DNA from: Cynocephalus volans
Taxonomy: Eukaryota > Chordata > Mammalia > Dermoptera > Cynocephalidae
Direction of reading: 5' to 3'
DNA: 64,000 nt
Assembly: GCF_027409185.1 (NCBI RefSeq)
Contig: NC_084464.1
Span: 50,133,095-50,197,094 of the forward strand
Part shown: one piece after another, positions 12,480 through 24,234 of the stretch
Layout: every line of letters begins with the position of its first letter
Position numbering within the stretch: the first letter of the stretch is position 1
The notes under the pieces: model-generated
Seen by the model: the letters and a program-made list of their open reading frames with translations, nothing else
Database searches by the model: none
Told to the model about the DNA's origin: nothing
Made by a program: the position numbers and the translations under genes

Positions 12480-13105
12480 ACTCCGAAGGAGAGATCCATT
12501 CCATGCCCCTTCCTAGCTTCTGGTGGTTGTGGGGTGCTGCTGTAACAAATTCCTAAAGATGCACATGTGACTTTGAAATCGGATAACAGGTAGAGGCCAG
12601 AAGAGTTTTAAGGTGCATGATGGAAAAAACCTTGAGTCCCTTGGAAGAGACTGCAGCTAGCAACACGAATGTAAAAGATGCTTCTGGTGCGGTCTCAGAA
12701 AGGAGGAACATGTTATTGGGAAGGGGAGGAAAGGCGATTCTTGTTATAGGTATCTCAGGACGGGGTCCGGTTATGGTGTCCTGCCACGGGTCAGCGTGAG
12801 GCTCAACAGGGGAGGACAGGAGGGACATGGCCCCAGCCCCTGGCTGGGAATTGCTGGGGTCTGAGGAGTTTTGCAGACAGGATGAGTTTCTGAAGGGCGA
12901 GGGGTGCAGAATCCCGAGGGCCCGTCGCTGGTGTCCCCTCCAGTGCGAATTCCTTCTCACTTTCCATTCCACCTCGGCTCTGCAAACCCCAGAGCTGCTT
13001 TCTCCAGGCTGATGCCTTCCAGCCCCGCCCTTTTCTGCCCCCTGCCTTTGTACCTGCCCAGGGCTGTATGCCAAGGGCATTTCACAGCCCTCACAGCAGC
13101 TCCTG
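12480..13105. other. Intergenic, no gene seen
   Basis: 12480-12620 has weak LTR-like phrases (AGCTTCTGGTGGTTGTGGGG, TGCTGTAACAAATTCC). 12620-13105 is unique-looking. The 175-codon minus-strand open frame (12553-13080) has no recognisable domain. Confidence 0.5.
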
Positions 13106-13109
13106 AGGC

Positions 13110-13225
13110 TGGCGGGACAGGAACTGTGAGTCCCGTTTTATAAATGAGAATGCACAGGCTCAGAGAGGTTATCCAAGACGCACAGCGTGTGAGAGGCAGA
13201 GGCATTCAATCCCGGGTCTCTAGAC
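13110..13225 (-). repeat. MIR fragment
   Basis: ATAAATGAGAATGCACAGGC then TCAGAGAGGTTATCCAAGAC and AATCCCGGGTCTC follow the antisense MIR core. Confidence 0.75.
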
Positions 13226-13446
13226 CCCCAGCCAGGCAGCTGGGCACACATGGTTTTGGTTTCTGGTGGTTCCTGTTTGGGGAGGCTTGTTCTGAAGGAG
13301 ATAGTAAGCCAGAGACAGAGGTACCTCGAGTTCTCCAGGTCTGACCTCAACCAGAGAGCATCTGACCTTGGGGGGGTCTTCCTCCCCCCTGCACTGGGAG
13401 CATTCCCGCGGCGGGCGACCCGGAGCTTCAGCGTTGCTGTCGGCGT

Positions 13447-13466
13447 GACCACAAGGGGGCAGTGGC
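13447..13466 (+). promoter_or_regulatory. Strong CTCF-like binding motif
   Basis: GACCACAAGGGGGCAGTGGC matches the CTCF core (CCACNAGGGGGCAG) at every core position I can recall. It sits in the CpG-rich block, about 21 kb beyond the KCNK5 3' end. Confidence 0.7.
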
Positions 13467-14204
13467 GTCGCGTGTGACCATCTGCAGGCGGGCCTCGCTG
13501 GAGGCCTGCGGAGGTCGTTCAGGGGCTCTGCTCCCAGCTGCCAGGACCCTTCCCAGACCCCTCGGAACACGTGGCGGGGACTCACATTGGTCTCCCCTGG
13601 GTTTCCTGAGCTGGGGCTGGGCCTGATACTGGGGCATCCCCCGCTGTCCCACCACAAACGCCACCTCCGTGTCACTGGGGCCGCCTCACTGCGGCCTCCC
13701 TGGGGCGCTGCGGTCAGAGGTCTGCGCCCCACTTCTGTGCGTGCTGCTCCTCTCCGCTCCTCGGGAGCTTGAAATTGGGCGAGACCAGCCCTTCCAGCGC
13801 TTCTCAAAATGCGCTCCAGGCCCTTCAGTCTGGCAGGGAGCACGGTGGGCCGGGCAGGGAGCGGACCGGACCCCAGCCCTCATCTCCCCAGGCCCTGTAG
13901 AGACCCTCTAGTGTCAACTGTCGTGTATTTTGAGCTGTTTCTGAACATTTCCTTTGAAGAAAGGGACCCACTGCTCGGCAGGTAGGGACGTCTTGGCGAA
14001 CCACTATGGTCCATTCCCCTCGTCTCACGGATGAAAACTGCGGCCGAGGGACAGACACACGCCTCATCACCCACCCGAGAGAGGAGCAGACCGACCCTGG
14101 AACCCGGGACCTGCGGGCAGGGGCGGGGGTGGAGAGCCCAGGAAGCTCCGGAGCTGCAGAAGCGTGACAGCAGCATCCCAAAGGCGTGGAGCCACACCAG
14201 TGAC

Positions 14205-14320
14205 AGTGCGTCACTCGCTCAACAGATGTTACTCGAGCGCCCACTGTGTGCCAGGCTTCCAGACACACGGGGTGCAACGGTGGGCAAAACGAAGATCCGG
14301 TCTTCGAGAAGCTTACGTTC
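14205..14320 (+). repeat. Ancient mammalian repeat, family unassigned
   Basis: CTCGAGCGCCCACTGTGTGC, CAGGCTTCCAGACACACGGG and GAAGCTTACGTTCCAG follow a pattern frequent in mammalian genomes (…GTGCCAGGCAC…GAGCTTACATTC…). Similar pieces occur at about 17870-17960, 32145-32260, 45370-45440 and 57780-57840. Confidence 0.5.
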
Positions 14321-14329
14321 CAGTGGCTT

Positions 14330-15011
14330 CTGTTTGTCCCCACCCCATCTGCTTTTATAGCCGCGCTGCACCCTTCCCATGACTTCCTTCGTGACCTTCG
14401 TCCTCCTTGCTGTCCGTATCCTTCCTGGCTCTGGACCCTCTTCCTCCTCCAAGGAGACATCATGACAGGCAAGAAGGGGCTGGCCTGCCCTCGTGGGTCC
14501 ACGCAGCCAAGGGACGAGCAGGGAGAGCGGGTCACCGCGGTGGCGGGGCAGGAAGGAGGGTGTCAGAGGTCCTGCCTGTGCCAAGCCCCGAGTGTCTGGC
14601 CCTCAGCCCATCACTTGTGCCCATGACTCAGGTTCGCTGATGGCTGAGGAGTCAAGAAGGACTGTCGGTGACAGCCTCGGGCCGCAGATCTTACACTAAC
14701 TCTCAATGGCCTACGTCAGAGGAAGGGGAGAGTGAGGGACAGGAAGGAGGGGCAGGAGTCAGCTGGCAGAGGCTGGGCACCCCTGCTGCGAGTCCCAGGC
14801 CACAGCTCCATGCAAATCCTGTCTGTTCATGAGGACCCCCCGGCTACACCTCCCTAAACTCTAGCCCGGAGATGGAGTGATAGTCCCTGAGACTCTACAA
14901 AAGCTGCTGAAAATTTAGGAAAAATGGACTCATCACATACTCCTGGCGTGCACATATACTGCGTACTTATTAATTCAAATATTCCTCATTCCCAGGGAGA
15001 TCAGCTTGTCA
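14330..15011. other. Intergenic, no feature seen
   Basis: GC-rich unique-looking sequence between the CpG block and the minisatellite. No gene or repeat recognised. Confidence 0.5.
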
Positions 15012-15274
15012 GGGAGCCCCAGACTGAGGGGGAGACACAGCCCTGTCCTCAAGGAGCCCCAGTCTGAGGGGAGACACAGCCCTGTCCTCAGGGAGCCCCA
15101 GTCTGAGGGGAGACACAGCCCTGTCCTCAGGTAGCCCCAGACTGAGGGGGAGACACAGCCCCGTCCTCACAGAGCCCCGGTCTGAGGGGGAGACACAGCC
15201 CCATCCTCAGGGAGCCCCAGTCTGAGGGGGACAGAGCCCCGTCCTCAGGGAGCCCCAGTCTGAGGGGGAGACAC
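15012..15274 (+). repeat. Minisatellite, about 40-bp unit, about 7 copies
   Basis: Tandem copies of a unit beginning GAGCCCCAGTCTGAGGGGGA and continuing GACACAGCCCTGTCCTCAGG. Copies differ by single substitutions and 1-4 base indels. Confidence 0.95.
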
Positions 15275-17170
15275 CCCACCTCCGAGGGTCTCTGATAGGA
15301 TACCCGTCTGTCTCCCTGCCACTGTCTTTCTGCCTCTCTACTCCTGTCTGTCTCTCTGCATCTTTCTCTCTCTCATGCATGTGCACTCACACAAACACGC
15401 CACCACGCACACCCCCACACACAGACATGCAGAAAGAAGTCATAAGACACTCAAGGCCAAATCTCAATAAATGCCAAAGAGCACAGTCCAAACTCCAAGG
15501 ATTTGGGGGCCCTGACTGGGTGGTGAGGCAGGAGAGACCTAGAGGTTGGGCTGCCGAGGGCAAGGCCCCAGATCTCACCTGAACTCACAGGCTTTGAATC
15601 CCCGTTGCACCCGGAGGCTCTGAGAGTGACAGCCCTCCCCGTCCGACCCATCCTCATCTCCATGGTAACCGAGAGGGGCTGAGAACCCCACCCCCTTGGA
15701 GCTGTTTCCTCTCAGAATCACAGGCTCTCATACCTGGTCTGGCTGCTAAGGAAGCAGGACCTGAAAGGACTAGGGGCAGGGACAGTGACTGAAGACAAGG
15801 CAGGGATGGGGTGACACAAGAGAAGTGGGGCTGACCACCCATCCATCTAGGTCCCCATGGGAGGCCAGGCCAAGAAGCAGAGACATATGCCTGCCCCCAC
15901 TGCCACACACACACACTTGACTCTTAGAGCCCAGGGAGAGAGCAGGGCCTGGCATCCTCCAAAGGTGCATCCTGTTGCCCTAGTTTGGACCTCTGTGCTG
16001 GGGAGGGTCAAGGGCATGGGCAAGAAGGGAACCTAAATGGTGTTCCAGTCCAAAGACATTTGGAAAACACTGTTCTTTCACTTGCATGACCCTAGTCACT
16101 TTCTGTCTGAAGAAAAAGGGACTCCCTAATTCATTCATAAACATGATGAACATGATGGAAACCAGGGGCTATGTCCTGGAATTAACACTGTCCAAATGAG
16201 AGGTGGAGGGAGGAAGAAGTCCTGAGTGATCTGGGGATGCAGAGAAGCTGTGAATCAACTTTTCTAGGCCTCTTTACACTCAGGACTGCTTCTCCTCCTT
16301 GCAGTCCAGTCTGAAGGCAAACATGAAGAATTTGACATCTGTAACCAAAGAAGCTCAAGTGGTGAGACCACCTGTCCCCCCAGTGGCATGTCACGCTACC
16401 AGTGCTGTGGAGCTCACACTCTGGTGAAACTGCCCTGGCTTTGCTAGATGGCTCTAACTGGTGGGATTTAGACTGTGAGGCTGCCGGGTCCCCTGCCCTC
16501 TACCTGGTCACAGGTGACTCTGACAAAGAAGAAGATGGGGCACTGGACTTGACTTCTCTTTTATGTGGAGCCCCAGAGCCTTCCTGGCTGAGTCTGGGAA
16601 CTCCTCCTAGGAAGACAGATTTCACAGAGGAGATTTTGCTCTGCAATGGCTCCACCGTGCTCCCGGGAGGTGGGGGCAGTGCAGTGCTGTGATGAAGGTG
16701 CCTCTGGACTTGGCACTGCCTGGTCCCATCAACAGGGTGGGAGGCGGGTGCCTGGGCCTGGCATGCGCCTCTTGCCTTGGTGTTTCTCACGCCTGAATTA
16801 TGGTTCAGCCAGACAACCTGTGCAGGTCTGGCCAGTCCTCAGCCCTGGGGGGACAGGAGGAGGTGTGTGTGCCCTAGGGTGACTCTGCTTGTCTGGTGGA
16901 CAAACAAGATGTTTATTGAGTGAAGGCAAAAGGTGAGGTCCAGGGATGAAGCTGTGGGAGCCCGGCCCTTTCTTCCTGTCTCCCCTCCAAATGCCACACA
17001 CACCAAAGTCCAGAGCTTGGATCACTAGAGTCACAGGCCCAGGGATACACACAGGCACACCCAGACATCAGTACCAAAGGGCCCTTGGCAGACAGACAGA
17101 CACAAATACACACCAGACAAAAAAGGGACCCTTGTGGACAAGCCCATTTCAGTTTTCTGTGATAATCTTC
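15275..17170. other. Intergenic, low-complexity patches, no gene
   Basis: 15300-15430 is a CT/CA-rich low-complexity patch. 15430-17170 is unique-looking GC-rich DNA. Open frames of 60-150 codons here show no domain. Confidence 0.5.
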
Positions 17171-17236
17171 CATACACATATGTGCGCGCGCGCGTGCGCA
17201 CGCGCGCGCACGCGCGCGCACACACACACACACACA
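17171..17236 (+). repeat. 66-bp alternating purine-pyrimidine tract (Z-DNA-prone)
   Basis: Every step alternates pyrimidine and purine for 66 bp: CATACACATATG, then a (CG)n-rich core including GTGCGCACGCGCGCGC, then (CA)n. Long CG/CA alternation is the classical sequence basis for Z-DNA. Confidence 0.9.
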
Positions 17237-17564
17237 GTCTTTGTGTTTTAAAGTCATTAATCTTGGCTCTGGTCCAAGAGTGTCACAGCAGCCACCAATG
17301 CCAAGATGGAGAATTGGCCCAGAGAGAAGGAGGTGGTAGCTGGCAGCAGGGGCAGGGCTTGCATGGTGCACTTGCCAGGTCTGTGGTGTGGCGCCTCTAG
17401 AGTGGACAGGCAGCCTTGATCTTGGATGCTGTCCTCAGGAGGCTGATAGCACAAAAAGCCTGCCTTCCTGGTCAATGGAGCCAACCTCTGGGGCCCCAGC
17501 CAGAGATAGACAGAGCAGGAAAGTGGACAGATACATCCGTAGAGGGCATTGGGGGCCCTCGATG

Positions 17565-17720
17565 ACCATGTTACTCAAAAGTGTGGTTCATGGCCCAGAA
17601 GCAACAGCATGACATAGAGCATCATAGACATGCAGAATCTTGGGTCAGCCCAGACCCACTGAGTTTGGTTATTCCAAGGGACTTCCCTAGGAGCTTCCTG
17701 GACCCTGGACGAGAGACTCC
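17565..17720 (-). repeat. MER5A-like hAT element
   Basis: CTCAAAAGTGTGGTTCATGG, CATGCAGAATCTTGGGTCAG and CCCAGACCCACTGAGTTTGG match antisense MER5A. Confidence 0.65.
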
Positions 17721-17869
17721 CCTGCGTGAGGCATGGATTACAACAACTCTCTTAGTAGGCCATCCTCTTGAGTCTGGAAGGCACCTTGTGAGGTCTGCCC
17801 AGCTATTTCCCAAATTCTAGGTGCAGTTACATCCCTGGCCTCCCAGGTAGATTTATTCATTCACGTCAC

Positions 17870-18170
17870 AAATGGTTATTGTGATGCCATGGTAGGCATT
17901 AGGTATATTATGCAATAACAAGTGAAAACCAGACAAGGTCCCTGCCCCTTGGAGCTTCCAGGTTAGTGGGACTGACAGGTAAGGCTTTCCTGAAGAAATG
18001 CCACTTGAAGGGCATTTTGAGGAGGTCACCTTGGTGAAAAGGGGAAAGAAACATATTCCAGGCAGAACATGCAAAGGCCCTGACGTAGGATTGAGCATGC
18101 CCGGTTTGTGGAACCAAAAGGTCAGCATGGCTGGAGGGCAGAGAGTGGGGAAGATGGTTGTATCAGGTAT
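17870..18170 (+). repeat. Ancient mammalian repeat, family unassigned
   Basis: CCTTGGAGCTTCCAGGTTAG, CATTCCAGGCAGAACATGC and AAAGGCCCTGACGTAGG are phrases of a widespread old mammalian repeat. I cannot name the family. Confidence 0.5.
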
Positions 18171-18439
18171 GATGAGTGTGGAAGTCTCCAGCAGGCCAGA
18201 GTTACCTGTGCCTGCCACACACTTTGATTACTAGGTTTCAGAGAATCCTAGAATGTCAGAAATTAAAGGAACCTTGGGCTCTATCCTGATCAATGCTTTG
18301 AATCTGGCTTCAAGCCTCTGCTCCATAATAAAAACCTTGGGCCACTGTTTTCTCTTCTGTAAATTGTCATGGGTACAAGAAGTGACACCTACTTTGCCTG
18401 AACTGATAGTGAGTCACCTAAGCCTTCACCAAGGAGTTA

Positions 18440-18840
18440 TTTTATTAGGACACACATTAGGCTGCTAAGAGGCCACAAAATACAGTGGCTTAAACAAGAA
18501 ATGATATTATTTCTTTCTCAGGTGCAAGTCCGAGTTAGCATGGCAGCTCAGTGGTGGTGGGGAGCCCGGGGCCCTCTCCTTGTTACATGGCCATGCTCAA
18601 CATGGGCCTTCCATCCCCTGTGGCCCAAGATGGTTGCTCCAGCTCCTGCTATCACATTTGAACCTTCCTTCCTTTTAAAGGCATGATCCAGATGTTGCAC
18701 TATCACTTCTGCTCATATCTCATCAGCCAGAGCTTAGTTATGTGGCCACACCTAGCTGCAAGAGAGTCTGGGACACGTAGTGTCTAGTGGGGCAACCATA
18801 TGCCCAGCTAGAATAGTATGTAAGAATGCGAGAATGGATA
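18440..18840 (-). repeat. Antisense LTR/MER-like interspersed repeat
   Basis: AAATACAGTGGCTTAAACAA, then TTATTTCTTTCTCAGGTGCA, resembles antisense MaLR-type LTR starts. The rest is diverged. Family not assigned. Confidence 0.4.
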
Positions 18841-19575
18841 TTAAGCCAGGGGGATGGTGGTAGGCGGCAGGGAACAAGTAGTCTCTGGCCCACGGGGCGG
18901 CCCAGGATCTGAAGGTCAAGCTGCAGCCAGGGCACAAGCCAGATCTCTGCAGGGTTCTCCTCTTGGCCTTGAGCTTCTCTGGCCTCCTTCACTGAACTCA
19001 TCATGGTGCACCCATCCTGCTCCACAATCTGCCTCATTCCTGCCAAATTCAGGAGGCCACCAGCCTGTGGGGGCTTTGGTAGTGTAGGGCTGTCATCATG
19101 GAGGGTGGGCCAGGCCCTGCCTTGTCTCCATCACACTGCATGCTGGGTCCCAGGAGGGTTTCTGGCAGACTGCTAGGACAGGCTTGGGGAGAGGTAGGTT
19201 TCCACTGCTCACAATCATTAAGAGGCTCCAGCTTCTACCCTCGTGGTGGTGGCAGGGGCCAGTCTGGAATGGGCACTGGGCTGGCTGTGTTTTCATTACC
19301 TGCTCCTGAGCCAGGGCTGGGGGTGGTCCCCACAGTCAGGTAAACAGCTGGCAGCAGCAACTGGAGTGGCTCAGGAGCTCTTTTCCACCAGATTATCTGA
19401 CCCTCAGAAGGCCAAAACCAACACCAGCAGATTCCAGAGCCTCGCGTCCCACCCTGTGTCTGAGTAATTCCTCCCAGCTTCTGCTGGCAGCAGCCCGCTC
19501 TCCAGGCCTCTGCTGTACACCCTGTTTTCTCTAAGAAGGATCACGGGTGTGGGTGAAGCAGGGGTTACAGTAGAG
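18841..19575. other. Intergenic, no feature seen
   Basis: Unique-looking GC-rich sequence. No recognisable gene or repeat. Confidence 0.5.
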
Positions 19576-19577
19576 CT

Positions 19578-19768
19578 GGTTTCTCAACTGCAACACTATC
19601 GACATCTGGGGCTGGATAATTCTTTTTTTTAATAGGGGTCATCCTGTGCATGGTAGGATGTTAGCAGCATCTCTGGCCTCTACCCACTAGATTCCAGGAG
19701 CCTGCCCTCCTTCCCCAAGTTGTTAAGTGTCTCCCGGGGGAGTTGGGGAATCGATCCTGGCTGAAAAC
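19578..19768 (-). repeat. MER20-like hAT element
   Basis: GGTTTCTCAACTGCAACACT, GGCTGGATAATTC, GCATGGTAGGATGTTAGCAG and CTGGCCTCTACCCACTAGAT match antisense MER20 along most of its length. Confidence 0.85.
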
Positions 19769-19800
19769 TACTGGTGTAGATTGAAAAGGTCCTGATTTGC

Positions 19801-19955
19801 CAAAGGAAGAGATCAGGGAGGGATGGATGGAGGGACAGAAGGAGGGAGAAGAGAAGTGAAACAGTGGGGAGAGAAAAAAGAAGGAAGGAGAGACACTGAG
19901 AGTGAGAAAAGGAGATAAAAAGAGAAAAGAAAGATAAGAAGTAAAAGAGAGAGGC
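19801..19955 (+). repeat. Polypurine (GA-rich) tract
   Basis: About 155 bp of mostly A/G (GGATGGATGGAGGG, AAAAGAAGGAAGGAG, AAAAGAGAAAAGAAAG). Such tracts can form triplex DNA. The minus-strand Ser/Leu/Phe open frame over it (19661-20219) is explained by composition. Confidence 0.75.
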
Positions 19956-20829
19956 AAGTTTAGAGAGGCAGTGAGGCCAGGCCCCAGAAGGGGGGGACAG
20001 GGGCGAGGCAGGATTGTGCTGGAGGCTGGACCCGTGAAGGGGCAGTGCAGGAGCTGGCTCTGGGTGGAGGGGCCATCTCACAACTCTAGCATGTGGTCGG
20101 AATCGAGGACTGGCACCCCCACCCCAGCAGCCAGGCCACAAAGAAGAGCTTTCAGGGGTCATTCCTAAAAGGGGATTAGCAGGCCAGACTCCTGAGGTTT
20201 CTTCCAGGTCTCTGGTCATGATGTTTTCCTGTTGGGATTGGAATTTGGATGTGGGATCCCTTCAACGTTTCTCTAAGCCTCAATTTCAACCTCCAGGGGA
20301 TGGGCCATTGCTGAAGAGAAAGCATGGAGGACTGCTTTTTGTCTCTGCTGTCTCCCCAAACCTCCTAAGCTGGTAATGATAAGACATAGCCCACAAGGAC
20401 AAGAGGAGTGAAGTTGTGGGGTAGTTGGCATATTCCGCAAGCTGGAGAGCGGATGGACAGCTACTTCCCACGCAGAAACATGTATGCCCTAACTGCCTGG
20501 TGTGATCTGGGGGACAGTCAGGGTGGTAGTGAAAAGCAGGCTGCTGTGAGCTTTGGGAGCCTCAGAGGGTTCAGCAGTAGGAACCGCTAGATGCATTGGA
20601 GGCAGGTGCAGGCTGGGGCTGAGAGGGACTGACTGGAAGTGGGTGAAGAAGCAGTGATAGTTCCATATCCTCTCCTACTCTTTGCAAAGCTGGACACTGC
20701 CTTCTCCACTCTAGCAGAAAACAAGCTGGCTTCCCTACAGAGAAGTTAACACAGGTGAGTCTGGGAATTAAGCACAAATCTGCACACTGAATGCAACGTT
20801 TCTCCGAGCCCTTCTGCACTCAGCATCAG
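19956..20829. other. Intergenic, no feature seen
   Basis: Unique-looking, moderately GC-rich sequence without a supported gene. Confidence 0.5.
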
Positions 20830-23490
20830 AACAATGAAACAGATTTATATCCCCCAGCAAATTTGAGGGACTCAGAAAATTCTTGGGAAAGTGGCCCAAG
20901 AGAAAATACCTACAGATACTGACTTAAGGATTTCTCATTGAAAAAGTCAGCTTGCCACCAAATCTACTAGGCATAAGCCCTATTCATATAATCAGAGCTT
21001 CAGTCTTAAATCTGACTTGACAACCAAGTATCATTAGGCATTGGAAGAGAAGCTTCATTATGACAAAGAGAAACCAAAACAAGCAAATCAGAACAAAATT
21101 TTAAAACGACTCAGAGATGGTTCAGAAAGCAGAATATACATGTATACATATATATCTTTTTTGTCTCTTCAAGATAATATTCCCAGAAAAAATACTGCAA
21201 ACTTTGAAACAAGAATAAGATGCTATAAAGAAAAAGTAATGTTGAGAGAATAAGTAGCTCTTTGAAATTAAAAATATGATAGTAACCTATGTAGTATCCT
21301 TGCTGAAAATATTTAAGCTGATTCTAACCATGATGTAACTCCCAGTCTGTAGTAAATACAAGGGGCAGGAGAACAAATTAAACGACATCATGAGGAGACA
21401 ATCCAGAATGTAGGACTTTTTACAGGACAACTTGCCTAGATTCTTAAAACGTCAAACAAGAAGACAGGAAGATTATGATAGATTTTAAAAGGTCTAAAGA
21501 GACCTAATAACCAAGTGAAACTAGATAGGATCTTGGTTCAAATAGACCAGGTATTAAAAAAAAATTAGGCATATCTGGGGAAATTTGAATATGAACAAGA
21601 TATTAAAGATATTCTGGAATTATTATAAATCGTCTTAGGTGTGATAATGGTGTGATTATGTAGCACACCTTAATTTTAGGATCTGCAGTCTAAAGTATTT
21701 AAAAATCAAGTAACACATGGTCTACAAATTTCTTTCAAGTAGTTATGCCAAAATACATAGGCAGCACATAGATAGATATATAATTAGCAATTGCTTGTTC
21801 TTGTTCTGTGCTATCTGATACAGTAGTTACTAGTCACATGAGGCTACTAAATGCTTGCCATCATCTGAACTGAGATATGTTGTGAGTTTAAAATATACAC
21901 TGGATTTCAAAGACTTAGCACAAAAAAGGGATATAAAATATTTCCTTAATAATTTTTATATTTATTGTGTAAAAACTGATATTTTGAAATAAATAATATA
22001 TATCATTAAAGTTAATTTCACCAGTTTCTTTTTATTTTTTTAATATGGTCACTAAAAATTTTAAATTACTTACGTGACTCACATTATATTTCTGTTCAAC
22101 AGCACTGACCTAGATGGAGAGGAAAAGGATATTAAGTATACTATTTTTCTCAACTTTTCTGTATATTTGCAATTCTTTTAATAAAAACTTAGGAAGAAAA
22201 AGAAACAGTGAAAATAAGGTAGAAGAATTTCTTTTTAATCAACTAGATGGTTGAAAGGTAAAGTTTAGATAATCTTCCTGAAAGTAAGATAAGAAGACAA
22301 AGAGTAAAGATTAGAAAATCAAAGGACCATTCCAAGTGGCCCTACTCAAAAAGATAGAATGCAATAAGCACAGAAAGAAGCAAATGGTGGGGGCTTCTAG
22401 GCTGGAGGGGAGCTCTGAGGACTCAGCATAGTGAATTTAACAAATATACCAGCCAATGAACTGCAAATAAAGAGATTATAAACAATTTCCAGAAAGAAAA
22501 ACAAAGCAAAACAGGCCACATATGATGGTCTAGGAATTAGAATGTCACTGAACCTCTCCACAGAAGAAAAAAACCCTCAAAATTATGAAGAAAAAAAAAA
22601 ATTCCAACCTAGAATTAGATACCCAGCCAAGCTATCAATCAGGCTTGCAGGAAGACTAAAAATATGTTCAGACATACAAGGTCTCAAAATTTTACCTCCT
22701 TTGCACCATTTCTCAGAAAGCTGTTGAAGGAAATGCTCCATCAAACAAGGAAGTAAACAAAGAAAGAAAGGTGGCATTGAGTTCAGAAAATGGGGGCTCC
22801 AATGCAGGAAGGAGACAAAAAGAATTCCCAATGAATCATGAAGGGCCACTCCAGGGTGCCAGGATGCAGCAGACCTAAAGAAACAGCAACTGTCCAGCCA
22901 GGAGCAGAAAGATGGCCAACTCTAGAAGAGATGTCAGCAAGAAAAAACAAATGATACTGACAGACAACCGCTTGAGAGGAGTTTTACAACTACAGCAGGG
23001 AGTTTGGGAGTGAATTAGAGCTAGGAACATATAAAACCAATCAAACAAACCAAAAAATGGGAAACAAAATGTTGTGCAAGAAAGAAAATGAAACCCAAGT
23101 CCATTACATAATATTTACATATTCATAATCATGTAAACACCAAATTGAGATCTAACCATAAATTGATGTCTAACTGTATTAGGAGCACAGGGAAAGGAGT
23201 ATGACTACAGGGTGCAGAGGGGCTAATCCTCGTCTTTTGCTGTAGAAAGGGAATCTACACTAAAGTGGGATAACTAAAATAATCATAGCATAGTGAAAAT
23301 GGCTAGATGTTATTTAGAAAAGTGGAAGAAAAATAGAAATGAATAACTTGAAAGTCTAGAAGAAGTCATCTCTGGAGATGGGGGTTGGGGGAGGGTGAGG
23401 CAGGCAACTGCTATTTTCCGTTGCAATCTGTGTAGTATACTAGACTTTTTAATACATATATATGTATGTATCACTTCACTAAAAATAATA
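20830..23490 (+). repeat. AT-rich block of old L1M-derived sequence
   Basis: About 22560-22920 (AGAATTAGATACCCAGCCAA, CAGACATACAAGGTCTCAAA, TTTCTCAGAAAGCTGTTGAA) matches old L1M 3' sequence in plus orientation. The flanks 20830-21790 and 22920-23490 are similar in composition, but the assignment is weaker. A hAT-like element (21795-22115) is nested within. No intact frame. Confidence 0.55.
21795..22115 (-). repeat. hAT-type non-autonomous element
   Basis: TCTGTGCTATCTGATACAGT, GTCACATGAGGCTACTAAAT and the inverted far end TCTGTTCAACAGCACTGACC form an element with short inverted ends. It belongs to the same type as 58803-58965. Subfamily not assigned. Confidence 0.6.
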
Positions 23491-24234
23491 ATTGAATGAA
23501 AAGATAAAATGAAAACTCAGGTCATCCAGGGCAAGGCAAGTAACGGCCCAGAAGTAGGGGTCATTCCAGGTGCCACTGCCTGTCAGCTGCCTACGTCAGC
23601 TCCTCCGGACACAGCTAGAGGGAGCCTTTTAGGAGAAACAGTATCCTGCCTTGCCCCCATGACTCATAGGTTCCCATTGTTTGCACACCCCTGCCACTCT
23701 CCCACCATGGGGATCTGTGTGTGCTGAGGTGAGGAGGGGGGCAGAAGGGACATTCCTGTTCTCTTTGTTTGCTGTTCTGCCTCACTCCCATCCCCAGGGG
23801 TATAGGCTTCCTTGCCAGAAACCAAGTGTCAGGCATGGGGTACCGGGTGCCAGACGGAGAAAAAACAATCTTAAAATACCCCTCTCTCCACCCATTGTGA
23901 AAATTCAGAATCACATGGTTGAGCAGAACCTTTGAGATCTGCTTGCCAACATGTCCAGTAGGTGAGCACCTACCCTTTGCCCAAGCACTTTCAGTGACTG
24001 GGAATTCAATACTTCAGTGGGACACTGCTGGGGGTGGGGGCAAAGTGAGAGACACACCAGGGTCTTTAGCACCTACAGGCTTTTGCACGTTCCTTCTGCC
24101 AAGACTGGCCAAGGCCCTTTGAGTATCAAGTAACCTACTAGTTCTAAAGGTGAGGGGCAACGTAAGGATACAGATCTCAGGGGAATCAAGGCCTTGCCAG
24201 TCAGTCCCTTGTCTCTACCTCTTTCACCATGCAC
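23491..24234. other. Intergenic, no feature seen
   Basis: Unique-looking sequence with short open frames only. Confidence 0.5.

Larger units (their letters stand above)
13380..14330. promoter_or_regulatory. CpG-rich block (candidate CpG island)
   Basis: A GC-rich stretch with many CpGs, for example CCCGCGGCGGGCGACCCGG near 13405, while most of the window is CpG-poor. It contains an excellent CTCF-like motif (13447-13466), a CpG-rich MIR (about 14020-14115) and an old repeat (about 14205-14320). No coding exon is recognisable: the 207- and 236-codon minus-strand frames have no domain, and their length fits stop-poor GC-rich DNA. It may be an insulator or an unannotated (non-coding) promoter. 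I did not compute an exact observed/expected CpG ratio. Confidence 0.55.

Noticed and set aside
12553..13080. 175-codon minus-strand open frame
   Set aside because: No similarity to known proteins that I can see; repeat-flanked and GC-rich.
13220..13843. 207-codon minus-strand open frame in the CpG block
   Set aside because: No recognisable domain, overlapping open frames on several other frames, and GC-rich composition that depletes stop codons. No splice or start context supports it.
13825..14535. 236-codon minus-strand open frame
   Set aside because: It runs through a MIR and another old repeat, which a real exon rarely does, and has no domain.
19661..20219. 179-codon Ser/Leu/Phe-rich minus-strand frame that could look like a membrane protein
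   Set aside because: It is the complement of the polypurine tract and an adjacent MER20.
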